Source: Candidatus Magnetominusculus dajiuhuensis
GTDB taxonomy: Bacteria; Nitrospirota; Thermodesulfovibrionia; Thermodesulfovibrionales; Magnetobacteriaceae
Direction: 5' to 3'
NCBI GenBank assembly: GCA_015233465.1
Contig: JADFXP010000002.1
Location: 1 to 64,000, forward strand
DNA: 64,000 bases
In this document: positions 46,848-54,162 of the stretch, piece after piece
Numbering within the stretch: the first letter of the stretch is position 1
How the letters are laid out: each line of letters starts with the position of its first letter
Notes under the pieces: generated by a model
What the model was told of the DNA's origin: nothing
Databases searched by the model: none
What the model saw: the letters and a program-made list of their open reading frames with translations, nothing else
Made by a program: the position numbers and the translations under genes

Positions 46848-46907
46848 GTAGGGGCTGGTTGTGCCACTATTGGCAAACAAATAGGGCATATGTAATATGC
46901 CCCTGAG
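46848..46907. repeat. family D-like palindromic element, intergenic copy
   Basis: GTAGGGGC at the left end and TGCCCCT at the right end, with an inner perfect hairpin GGGCATAT-GTA-ATATGCCC at 46884-46902. Length (60 bases) and plan match the 58-base copy inside the aminopeptidase gene. Confidence 0.5.
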
Positions 46908-47272
46908 ATGTTAATTTCTGTTTCATCAAATTATATTATTTTACCTTTTGAATTGCAAATTAGTATAAATAGTTAAGGGTGTATCGAAGGGTTACTTAAA
47001 ATAAAATTGTTTTTAAACGTTATTTAGCTTTGACAATTATTATTTAGTAAAAGAAGTAATTTAGAATTGTGGTAGATGACTTAGAAATTCAGTATGTTTT
47101 TAAATGATATATCATATTTACACAAAATTTTACAATCATTATAAAATATTATCAGATATATAATTGAAAATAAATGAGGATTATTGGAGAAGATTTTTGT
47201 CCTTTGCTGGTATTTTTATGCTGCTTCATAGTATGATTAAAATATACCATGTCGCAGCATAAGATGGTAATG

Positions 47273-47860
47273 TTATTTCTTTTTTGAATCACTAGCCTTA
47301 TGACTAGATGCAGACATTGCAGAGTCAGACGAAGTTTTAGACTTTGCTTTAATCGCTGGTTTTGGAATATCTATCTCAGCTTCTTTAGGAGTGACAGCTT
47401 TTTTGGTTTTAGGTGTTTTGTAAGGAGCGATTACTTTTGGCTCAGATTTTTTTTCAAATTCTGGATTATTCATATATAACTGCTTGGATGCCTCTAAGAC
47501 AGCTCCAATATATCCAATAGTCTCATCTGTAATAGAATGCCCCTTTGCCCTGATGTCAGAGATATATTTTTCCCAGCCAGCGTGATCCCATACACCGTTA
47601 GTCTTTTTAATAAATTCAGATGTCTTTGCCCAAATATCATCCAGAGTATCATTTATTTCGTGTGAATTTGTGACAACTGAGTAGTATTGTTTCATAGTTT
47701 CGAGTGTATAACCAAGCTTACCTTCTATGTCTTGGTTTAATTTAAGACCTTTTGCCTGAACATCAGAGAGAAAATTGTTCCATGCGTTATGATCCCACAT
47801 ACCTTTTTGTTTTTCAACAAAATTGCCAGCCAAATTTAATAATTCGTCAAATCTTCCCAT
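47273..47860 (-). CDS. tandem-repeat helical protein with basic tail
   Basis: A 195-residue protein not matched to a known family. Two homologous modules of about 70 residues are visible: GMWDHNAWNNFLSDVQAKG and GVWDHAGWEKYISDIRAKG are aligned cores, each followed by a helical stretch ending in KQYY or KQLY. The last 60 residues are rich in Lys, Ala, Pro and Ser, like histone-H1-type tails. The start at 47860 is preferred to an ATG two codons upstream because AGGAGG directly abuts the latter. It lies next to the HU gene on the same strand. Possible roles include nucleoid or granule association, but this is inference. Confidence 0.65.
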   Translation of the reverse strand: MGRFDELLNLAGNFVEKQKGMWDHNAWNNFLSDVQAKGLKLNQDIEGKLGYTLETMKQYYSVVTNSHEINDTLDDIWAKTSEFIKKTNGVWDHAGWEKYISDIRAKGHSITDETIGYIGAVLEASKQLYMNNPEFEKKSEPKVIAPYKTPKTKKAVTPKEAEIDIPKPAIKAKSKTSSDSAMSASSHKASDSKKK

Positions 47861-47957
47861 GATCATCCTCCTTTAAAGCATTATAAATTTGTTATTATAT
47901 ATAATCTAAAAATACTTATTGATAATTAATAAGGTCGAATTATAGGTTTATCTCAGT

Positions 47958-48230
47958 TTATTTTACAGCATCTTTAAATGCTTTTCCAGGAGTAAATCTT
48001 GGAACTGAAGAAGCAGGAATCGTTATCTTTGCTCCAGTTTGAGGGTTACGACCTTCCCTTTCTTTTCGTTTTGAAACAACAAAAGAACCAAACCCTGTTA
48101 GAGTAACCTTATCATCTTTTTTTGCGGCATCAATAATTGAATTAATCACTGACTCAATAACTTCAGATGCCTTTGTCTTTGTGATGTTTGCCTCGACTGA
48201 TAACTTATCAATAAGTTCTGATTTGTTCAT
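47958..48230 (-). CDS. hup: HU-family DNA-binding protein
   Basis: A 90-residue HU/IHF-type protein with normal length and all family features: MNKSELIDKLS at the N terminus, the turn GFGSFVVSKRKEREGRNPQTG, and the DNA-intercalating Pro in the arm (ITIPASSVPRFTPGKAFKDAV). It bends and compacts DNA as a dimer. GGAGGGGG gives a strong ribosome site. The lysine-rich tandem-repeat gene follows after about 100 bases on the same strand. Confidence 0.96.
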   Translation of the reverse strand: MNKSELIDKLSVEANITKTKASEVIESVINSIIDAAKKDDKVTLTGFGSFVVSKRKEREGRNPQTGAKITIPASSVPRFTPGKAFKDAVK

Positions 48231-48278
48231 ATTCGTAAACCCCCTCCAGAGATATGAAGTTATGCTAACCGTTTAAAG

Positions 48279-48306
48279 AATATCAATCATAGCTGAATAT
48301 TGTCAA
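48279..48306 (-). promoter_or_regulatory. promoter of the HU gene
   Basis: On the minus strand a perfect TTGACA (48306-48301) and GATATT (48284-48279) are 16 bases apart. This predicts a start near 48272 and a leader of about 40 bases. Confidence 0.5.
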
Positions 48307-48392
48307 GCAAAAAGAACTTTATTTGAATTAATTTTAAAAAATTTTAAATTATGTTAAAATATGCTAACAATCTAATCATAACGGGGTGAAAA

Positions 48393-49592
48393 ATGAATCG
48401 ACGCGACTTCCTTAAAGGCGCTGCAGTTGGGACTGCATCAATATTGAGTCCTTCAATCCTTAAAGTAGAGGCATCAGATACAGCTAAATCTGCAATTAAA
48501 AGTTATAGAGAGATCGGTACCACTGGTCTTAAAATGAGTGATATATCCTTTGGAGGTGGCCAGCTAACGTCATCTGCAATGATATTGCGGGCAGTTGATA
48601 AGGGCATCAATTATTTTGATACTGCCCCTGATTATGGGGAGAGTGAAAATACCATTGGCGAGGCAATGTCTAAGCTTCCGCGTGAAAAGATTATTATTGC
48701 ATCAAAATTTTGTAATCCTCTTAAGTATCCTGCTCATTTGAAGGCTGGCACTCCTGTGAAGGATTACATAGCAGCAGTTGACGCAAGTCTAACAAGGCTA
48801 AAGACTAATTATCTGGATTTCTGTTTTGTCCATGCAATAGGTGAGATGAATCAAGATGTAAATGCTGAAACCGCAAGGCTGCTTGATAAAAATATGTTAA
48901 TTGCGGTAGACGAATTAAAGGCTCAAAAAAAGATAAAGTATCTTGCAACATCCTCTCATGGCCCTCATAATATGGAGGAATTATTGACAAGGGCAATAGA
49001 CTCAGGTCATTATGCGATGGTCATGGGGTCATATAATTTTATGGATTTCCCAAAACTTCCAGAAGTTATGAAACATGCAAAGTCAAAAGGCGTTGGTTTT
49101 ATTGCAATGAAGACTATGGCAGGGGCGAAAAAGGTTGGAATTGAAACAGACGGCTTAACATTTTCTAATGCTGCATTTAAATGGGTCTTAAAACACGAAG
49201 AGGTCAGCGGGCTAATAGTTACCATTAAAAATGTTAAAGAACTTGAGGAATACGTGCAGGCATCTGGACAGGCATTTACATCAAGTGATAGAGAAGTCCT
49301 TGAAAGATACGCAGCAAATTACAGCAGTTCATATTGCCGCACAGGCTGTGATCAATGTGAGGGATATTGCGCTAAAGGCGTAGAGGTAGGGGCTGCGCTT
49401 CGGTATCATATGTATTTTAGAGACTATGGGCTTGAGAAAAGGGCAATAGAATCATATGCTACGCTTTTAGTTAATGCAAAGGAGTGCGGTGATTGTGATG
49501 ACCCTAAATGTGCCGCTGGATGTCCATTTGGTGTAAGAGTTAAGCATATGTTGAGCTGCGCGCATAGAGATTTAACTGTTAATATTGGATGA
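48393..49592 (+). CDS. Tat-exported aldo/keto reductase with C-terminal cysteine clusters
   Basis: A 399-residue protein. The N-terminal twin-arginine signal MNRRDFLKGAAVG is followed by a hydrophobic region. The aldo/keto reductase barrel has Asp/Tyr in YFDTAPDYGESE, Lys in IIIASKF and the CFVHA block. The C-terminal 80 residues contain two Cys groups, CRTGCDQCEGYC and CGDCDDPKCAAGCPFG, suggesting iron-sulfur binding as in ferredoxin-tailed reductases. Twin-arginine export would carry it folded, with cofactor, to the periplasm. The substrate is unknown. It is transcribed alone after a divergent HU gene. Confidence 0.87.
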   Translation: MNRRDFLKGAAVGTASILSPSILKVEASDTAKSAIKSYREIGTTGLKMSDISFGGGQLTSSAMILRAVDKGINYFDTAPDYGESENTIGEAMSKLPREKIIIASKFCNPLKYPAHLKAGTPVKDYIAAVDASLTRLKTNYLDFCFVHAIGEMNQDVNAETARLLDKNMLIAVDELKAQKKIKYLATSSHGPHNMEELLTRAIDSGHYAMVMGSYNFMDFPKLPEVMKHAKSKGVGFIAMKTMAGAKKVGIETDGLTFSNAAFKWVLKHEEVSGLIVTIKNVKELEEYVQASGQAFTSSDREVLERYAANYSSSYCRTGCDQCEGYCAKGVEVGAALRYHMYFRDYGLEKRAIESYATLLVNAKECGDCDDPKCAAGCPFGVRVKHMLSCAHRDLTVNIG

Positions 49593-49657
49593 TAGAAAAA
49601 ATTATATAGCTTTTTATAAATTGTATTTGATAAGATAGAAATCGTTGGTGGGTGAGT

Positions 49658-49734
<77 letters not shown>

Positions 49735-49767
49735 TAAAATATTCTAAATAAGATTTTTTTTAAAGAA

Positions 49768-49828
49768 TGAGGGCTCTGCCCTTTTCATCTACGGGCTCCT
49801 GCAAAGGGACACGTCCCTTTGAACCCCT
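49768..49828 (-). repeat. dispersed repeat family A, copy 7
   Basis: Inverse orientation: ATGAGGGCTCTGCCC, then TTTTCATCTACGGGC, then CAAAGGGACACGTCCCTTTG and AACCCC. Both family hairpins are intact. It lies between tRNA-Asp and the convergent prenyltransferase-like gene. Confidence 0.75.
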
Positions 49829-49892
49829 TAACTTTTAATAACCATTTTTGCTTGATATTTATTTTAGGGTTGATTAATTACACAACTATAAA

Positions 49893-50771
49893 TCACAAAA
49901 GAACAATCAATGACATAATTCCGCCGTGTCTTGCTGCATATCCAATAAATCCTACAAGTATAAGCCAAATTATAACTGTAACGGATAATATCCTGTCTTT
50001 GGTTAATGCCTCTGTTGGATCGCCTAATCCGCGTTTCGCTACCATTAGATACCTAAATAGTCCAAACATTACCACTGGCACTGTGTATACAAGCGTGCTT
50101 TGCTGTTCTATTGTATACATTGAATATGCTATCAGTGATGCCCCAGAGGAGATCATTAGATATTCATTCAGCAGTTCTTTTGAGTATTTTGAGGCGCTCT
50201 TTCTATGTAATGGAGCATCATTATTTAATAGAGCGATTTCTTGAAACCTCTTACCAACAGCAAGGACTATTGAGATCATAAACATTGTCAACATTAGCCA
50301 TTTTGACGCTCTGGTATTAAATGCAGCGCCCCCAGCAAGTACCCTTATCACAAACCCAGAGGCTATTGAAAATATATCCCCTAATGCCAAGTCCTTTACA
50401 AATAATGAATAAGCAATCTGTATCAACATATATAAAATTAAAAAATATAAAAATATAAGACCAACCTTGTAGGAAATAATTAAAGATGTCACTGCTATAA
50501 TTCCAGAAATGATAAGTGCGGTTGTTTTATTTATTATGCCTGCTGCAATTGGACGGTTTTTTTTATTGGGATGGTAGATGTCAGTTTTATAATCACGTAT
50601 ATCATTTAAAATATATATGGAACTTGCTGCGAGAGAAAAACCTATAAATGCCGATAAACATAGCTTTAGATTGAAATTAGTAAATAATCTGCCAGCAAAA
50701 AATGGTGTGGCAAAAATAAATAGGTTTTTTATCCAATGTCTTGGTCTTAATAGTCTTATATAGGCGTTCAT
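49893..50771 (-). CDS. UbiA-family decaprenyl-phosphate phosphoribosyltransferase-like protein
   Basis: A 292-residue membrane protein of the UbiA superfamily with eight or nine helices. The first Asp motif NDIRDYKTDIYHPNKKNRPIAAG and the start LRPRHWIKNLF match the branch that transfers phosphoribose from PRPP to polyprenyl phosphate (Rv3806c-like). That reaction gives polyprenyl-phosphoryl phosphoribose, a precursor of an arabinose or ribose donor for cell-envelope glycans. It follows trpG by four bases on the minus strand, so the three genes may form one operon. PRPP is also a substrate in tryptophan synthesis, but that link is speculative. The substrate is uncertain. Confidence 0.8.
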   Translation of the reverse strand: MNAYIRLLRPRHWIKNLFIFATPFFAGRLFTNFNLKLCLSAFIGFSLAASSIYILNDIRDYKTDIYHPNKKNRPIAAGIINKTTALIISGIIAVTSLIISYKVGLIFLYFLILYMLIQIAYSLFVKDLALGDIFSIASGFVIRVLAGGAAFNTRASKWLMLTMFMISIVLAVGKRFQEIALLNNDAPLHRKSASKYSKELLNEYLMISSGASLIAYSMYTIEQQSTLVYTVPVVMFGLFRYLMVAKRGLGDPTEALTKDRILSVTVIIWLILVGFIGYAARHGGIMSLIVLL

Positions 50772-50775
50772 AAGG

Positions 50776-51345
50776 CTAATTATAGATGTCTATGAAATTT
50801 CTCAAAATATCCATACCGCATGAGGTTAAAATGGATTCTGGATGAAACTGCACGCCTTCAATTGCCATTGTTTTATGCCTTACTCCCATTATCTCATTTT
50901 CGTCTGTCCATGCAGTTACCTCAAATGTATCGGGCAGGGTATTATTTCTGATAATCAGTGAATGGTATCTGGTTGCCTCAAATGGTGATTTAAGCCCTTT
51001 GTAGATTGTCTTTCCATCATGATGGATCATGGATGTCTTTCCGTGCATTAATCTTTGCGCCCTGACAACATCAGCGCCAAAGGCAAATCCTATTGATTGA
51101 TGTCCTAGACATACCCCTAATATCGGTATTTTGCCCCCAAATTCCTTGATAATTGGAACAGATATGCCAGCCTCCTTAGGAGTGCAAGGACCTGGGGAGA
51201 TGATTATACGCTGCGGATTTAATCTTATAATTTCGGCAATAGTGATGGCATCGTTTCTGAATACCTTAATATCTTCACCAAGTTCACCGAAATATTGAAC
51301 CAGATTGTAGGTGAAAGAATCATAATTATCAATCATTAATAGCAT
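50776..51345 (-). CDS. trpG: anthranilate synthase glutaminase component
   Basis: A 189-residue class I glutamine amidotransferase. The nucleophile is Cys79 in [10 protein letters not shown] and the His-Glu pair is in VQFHPESIL. It supplies ammonia to TrpE for anthranilate synthesis. It may also serve aminodeoxychorismate synthase as PabA. Adjacent trpE favours the tryptophan role. It lies 91 bases after trpE, and the gap contains an inverted repeat. trpD, trpC, trpF, trpB and trpA are not in the window. Confidence 0.93.
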   Translation of the reverse strand: MLLMIDNYDSFTYNLVQYFGELGEDIKVFRNDAITIAEIIRLNPQRIIISPGPCTPKEAGISVPIIKEFGGKIPILGVCLGHQSIGFAFGADVVRAQRLMHGKTSMIHHDGKTIYKGLKSPFEATRYHSLIIRNNTLPDTFEVTAWTDENEIMGVRHKTMAIEGVQFHPESILTSCGMDILRNFIDIYN

Positions 51346-51365
51346 AGTTTTTTTAGTAAAAGTGT

Positions 51366-51437
51366 AAAGTTAAAAGTGAAAAGCAGTTAAATGGAAAATT
51401 TTCTAATAACAACTTTTAGTTTTTAACTTTTAACTTT
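51366..51437. repeat. inverted repeat between trpE and trpG
   Basis: Left arm AAAGTTAAAAGTGAAAA (51366-51382) and right arm TTTTAACTTTTAACTTT (51421-51437) pair at 16 of 17 positions. The left arm is also present at 27912-27928 in the chemosensory terminator. It may act as a terminator or attenuator-like hairpin between trpE and trpG. Confidence 0.5.
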
Positions 51438-52969
51438 TAGCTTAACTCCTCTTTCGCCATTTTAATAGCCCTCATAACAGCCCTTGCCTTATTGAGGGTC
51501 TCTTCAAATTCATTTTCTGCAATTGAATCAGCTACAATTCCAGCCCCTGCCTGAAAATAAATTTGATCGTCTTTTACAAAAAGCGTTCTAATAGTAATAC
51601 AGGTGTCCATATCACCAGAAAAACTAAAATACCCTACAGCCCCAGCATAAGGCCCGCGTTTAACAGGTTCAAGTTCATTGATAATCTCCATAGCCCTTAC
51701 CTTTGGAGCGCCAGTTACAGTGCCTGCAGGGAAACATGCGCGCAATACATCAAAGGCATCAAGCCCTTGCTCTAAAGTCCCTTCGATATCAGAGACTATG
51801 TGCATGACATGACTGTATCTTTCAATGAATTTCAGTTTATTTATTTTTATAGAGCCAACCCTTGCAACGCGTCCAAGGTCGTTTCTGCCGAGATCAACAA
51901 GCATAATATGTTCGGCAAGTTCCTTTGGGTCAGTGAGGAGTTCTTTTTCAAGTGAAATATCTTCATCCTCATTTCGCCCTCGTTTTCGAGTGCCTGCTAT
52001 GGGTCTTAATATAACCTTATCTTTTCTTTTTCTAACAAGAATTTCAGGGGAAGCGCCTACTATTTTAACATCATTAAGGTTAAGATAAAACATATAAGGA
52101 GATGGATTAATAATCCTTAAAGCCCTATAGATATTAAACGGGTCAATATTGCTTTGAGTATTAAAACGCTGTGATAATACAACCTGAAATATATCGCCAG
52201 CCTTGATGTATTCCTTAGATTTTTCCACAGCATCCATGAAATCTTGTTTTGAGGCAAATGAAGAGGAATAAGCAATATCGCCGTTATTATTACTTATAGG
52301 GGTGCATGTTTTATAGTCTATATTTTTATGTCTTAAACAATGTTCTATTTGGTTAATTTTTTTAATAGCATCATTATAGGCATCTTCTGGATTGACATCT
52401 TCTGCAGTAATGGTATTAACAACGATTTTTATTGTGAGTCTTTGATGGTCAAATATTAATAATGAGTCAGTGAGTAAAAAACACATATCAGGAATAGGCA
52501 CGCCGCTTTTATTACTATCAGGACAGCGTTCAAAGTATTTAACATTTTCATAACCAATATAACCTACAAGTCCGCCGTAAAAAGGAGGAAGACCTTCTAT
52601 AGCAACTGGGGTATATAAAGAGAGTTCCTGCTTAAGTGCGGTAATTGGGTCGTCAAAATGTTTGATAATTGGTTCATGGCCAGCTTGAGAGATTTCGACT
52701 AATGCATCCCAAGATTTAATTATTTTCTTAGGTGATAGTCCGATGAATGAATATCTAGCCCAAGTTTCATTATTAGATAGTGATTCAAGGAGAAACGAGT
52801 CGTGGGACGACACCCATAAGTCGTTGGACGATGCCAGTATTGGAGATTGCAGCATCTTCATATAGGCAGACACAGGGGTATCGGTGTCAGCGAGTATTTC
52901 CCTATAGACAGGGATAAGATTGCCTAATTTTACTAATTTTTTATATTCGTTTAAATTTGGATGATACAT
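51437..52969 (-). CDS. trpE: anthranilate synthase component I
   Basis: A 510-residue chorismate-using enzyme. LLES in SFLLESLSNNETWARYSFIG is the tryptophan-binding motif, so feedback inhibition is expected. The catalytic half is clear: VVLSQRF, PSPYMFYL, PIAGTRKRG, HIMLVDLGRNDLGR, PAGTVTGAPKVRAMEII and the C-terminal GAGIVADS. MYHPNLNEYKKL at 52969 is the usual N terminus, so it is preferred over an ATG seven codons upstream. A stretch of about 12 residues (ASSNDLWVSSHD) between KMLQSPIL and SFLLES appears inserted and matches a GC-rich repeat in the DNA. Confidence 0.94.
   Translation of the reverse strand: MYHPNLNEYKKLVKLGNLIPVYREILADTDTPVSAYMKMLQSPILASSNDLWVSSHDSFLLESLSNNETWARYSFIGLSPKKIIKSWDALVEISQAGHEPIIKHFDDPITALKQELSLYTPVAIEGLPPFYGGLVGYIGYENVKYFERCPDSNKSGVPIPDMCFLLTDSLLIFDHQRLTIKIVVNTITAEDVNPEDAYNDAIKKINQIEHCLRHKNIDYKTCTPISNNNGDIAYSSSFASKQDFMDAVEKSKEYIKAGDIFQVVLSQRFNTQSNIDPFNIYRALRIINPSPYMFYLNLNDVKIVGASPEILVRKRKDKVILRPIAGTRKRGRNEDEDISLEKELLTDPKELAEHIMLVDLGRNDLGRVARVGSIKINKLKFIERYSHVMHIVSDIEGTLEQGLDAFDVLRACFPAGTVTGAPKVRAMEIINELEPVKRGPYAGAVGYFSFSGDMDTCITIRTLFVKDDQIYFQAGAGIVADSIAENEFEETLNKARAVMRAIKMAKEELS
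52799..52835 (+). repeat. family C repeat embedded in trpE
   Basis: GTCGTGGGACGACACCC followed by GTCGTTGGACGATGCC. It contains two 12-base direct repeats that differ at one position, and is GC-rich in an AT-rich gene. It resembles 2272-2288 (14 of 17 bases). It encodes about 12 extra residues in TrpE in frame. Confidence 0.5.
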
Positions 52970-53062
52970 AAAAAATTTTATTATTGACAAATTAAATTAA
53001 ATATTCTTATTATGTCTTGTATCATACAATTTATTGTAAAAGTTGTCAATAGAGAATAAGTT

Positions 53063-53141
53063 GTACGGAGTGGACGTAGTTCAGCTGCCCGTAGATAAAG
53101 CCGCAACCTTGTTAAGGTTGGGTCAGAAGTAGTAAATATTA
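53063..53141 (+). repeat. degenerate tRNA-Gly-like unit 1 (79 bases)
   Basis: First of two 79-base units that imitate the 5' two-thirds of the tRNA-Gly gene. It keeps the D-arm start (GTAGTTCAGCT) and an anticodon-like arm CAACCTT-GTT-AAGGTTG, but the D-loop is replaced by CCCGTAGATAAAGCCG and no T-arm or 3' acceptor strand follows. It is more diverged than unit 2. Confidence 0.8.
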
Positions 53142-53220
53142 GTACAGAGCGGGCGTAGCTCAGCTGCCCGTAGAAAACGTCGCAACCTTGTTAAGGTTGG
53201 GTCGGAAGTAGTAAATATTA
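53142..53220 (+). repeat. degenerate tRNA-Gly-like unit 2 (79 bases)
   Basis: Exactly 79 bases after unit 1, with the same upstream GTACAGAG flank as the true tRNA gene. The tRNA 5' strand GCGGGCGTAGCTCAGCT is intact, but GCCCGTAG then replaces the D-loop and forms a stem with CGGGC. The anticodon-like loop reads GTT, not GCC. It ends without T-arm or CCA. It is a pseudo-tRNA, possibly an RNA with two hairpins. Confidence 0.8.
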
Positions 53221-53227
53221 GTACAGA

Positions 53228-53303
53228 GCGGGCGTAGCTCAGCTGGTAGAGCACAACCTTGCCAAGGTTGGGGTCGCGAGTTCGAATCTCGTCACCCGCT
53301 CCA
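53228..53303 (+). tRNA. tRNA-Gly (GCC)
   Basis: A 76-base cloverleaf with D-arm GCTC/GAGC, anticodon arm CAACC-TTGCCAA-GGTTG (anticodon GCC), T-arm GCGAG-TTCGAAT-CTCGT and encoded CCA. The acceptor GCGGGCG/CACCCGC has one C-A mismatch at pair 6-67. Two degraded copies precede it in tandem. Confidence 0.92.
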
Positions 53304-53346
53304 AATAAAATTTTATCCTATTATCAATAAGATAGGGGAGGGTAAA

Positions 53347-53994
53347 TTGGCAGATGAGAAAGATTCAGAGAACATACTATCAGAATATTCATCCAAGATT
53401 AAAAACATATTCATAGAACTCCACGATTATTCCTTTTTTCACAGCCCATCTGGATCAACTCATAGAGATGACCGTTTTATTGGGCGTACTCGTATTATTG
53501 AGAGGCTTAGAAATATTCTAAGTAATACTAATATTAAATCAGGCTCCTATCTTATTACTGGTTATAGGGGAATGGGGAAATCCAGTTTTGTAAGTGAGGC
53601 AATCTCTGAACTTAAATGCAGTAGAAATCCATCCAATATATATCTTTATTATAGGAAGACTATACTCGTATTAATTCTTATGTCATTTTTGAAGATTGGA
53701 TATGTGTATATCATGTTTACTTTTAATTTTATCTTATTATTTTGTTTTATGTTTGGGGATGTGATTATTGACTATTTTACAAGAGATAAAAATCAAAAAA
53801 AATCTATTGAGATTGGTTATGTAAAGGTTTTTAAATCCTCTATTAAACGTTTAATCGATACATTTAATATAAATAAAAGAATTACTACAACTAATAAGTT
53901 TGTAAAAAAATCTTCATTTTTTATATGTTTTGATTTCAATACATTTATTTTCAAAATATATTATGTCTTATATTTGGGAAGGTTTTATTTTTAA
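53347..53994 (+). pseudogene. truncated KAP-like P-loop NTPase
   Basis: A 215-residue frame starting at TTG after a GGGGAGGG ribosome site. Residues about 40-90 are well formed: DRFIGRTRIIERLR and a Walker A, GYRGMGKSS. Two hydrophobic helices follow (about 105-140), as in KAP-family NTPases, which carry membrane helices between Walker A and B. The sequence then decays into Lys/Phe-rich low-complexity residues and ends without Walker B or sensor motifs. It is probably a 3'-truncated remnant. It lies 43 bases after tRNA-Gly, a typical integration site for mobile elements, though no integrase is present. Confidence 0.5.
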
Positions 53995-54162
53995 AAAGTA
54001 TCTTTTTATATTGCGTTTAATAATATAAATATAAAAGTTATTATAAAGTCTAACTACTGATTAGTTAAATCTTTATGTAGTAAGATTTTGTGACGTATTA
54101 ATTTGGCTCATATTGTTGTATCTGCCCTTTTATTTATCAAATATGCTAAACTATTTTTCATT

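Larger units (their letters stand above)
46585..47272. other. 688-base intergenic region between nuoN and a convergent gene
   Basis: No gene is supported here. It holds a diverged family A repeat (46711-46790) and a family D-like palindrome (46848-46907). The rest is AT-rich with many stops in all frames. Confidence 0.6.

Noticed and set aside
53063-53220. Two additional functional tRNA genes (anticodon GTT)
   Set aside because: Both units lack a T-arm, a 3' acceptor strand and CCA, and their D-loop is disrupted.
53347-54162. Prophage or integrative element after tRNA-Gly
   Set aside because: No integrase, phage structural gene or direct repeat of the tRNA end is present. Only a single gene remnant remains.
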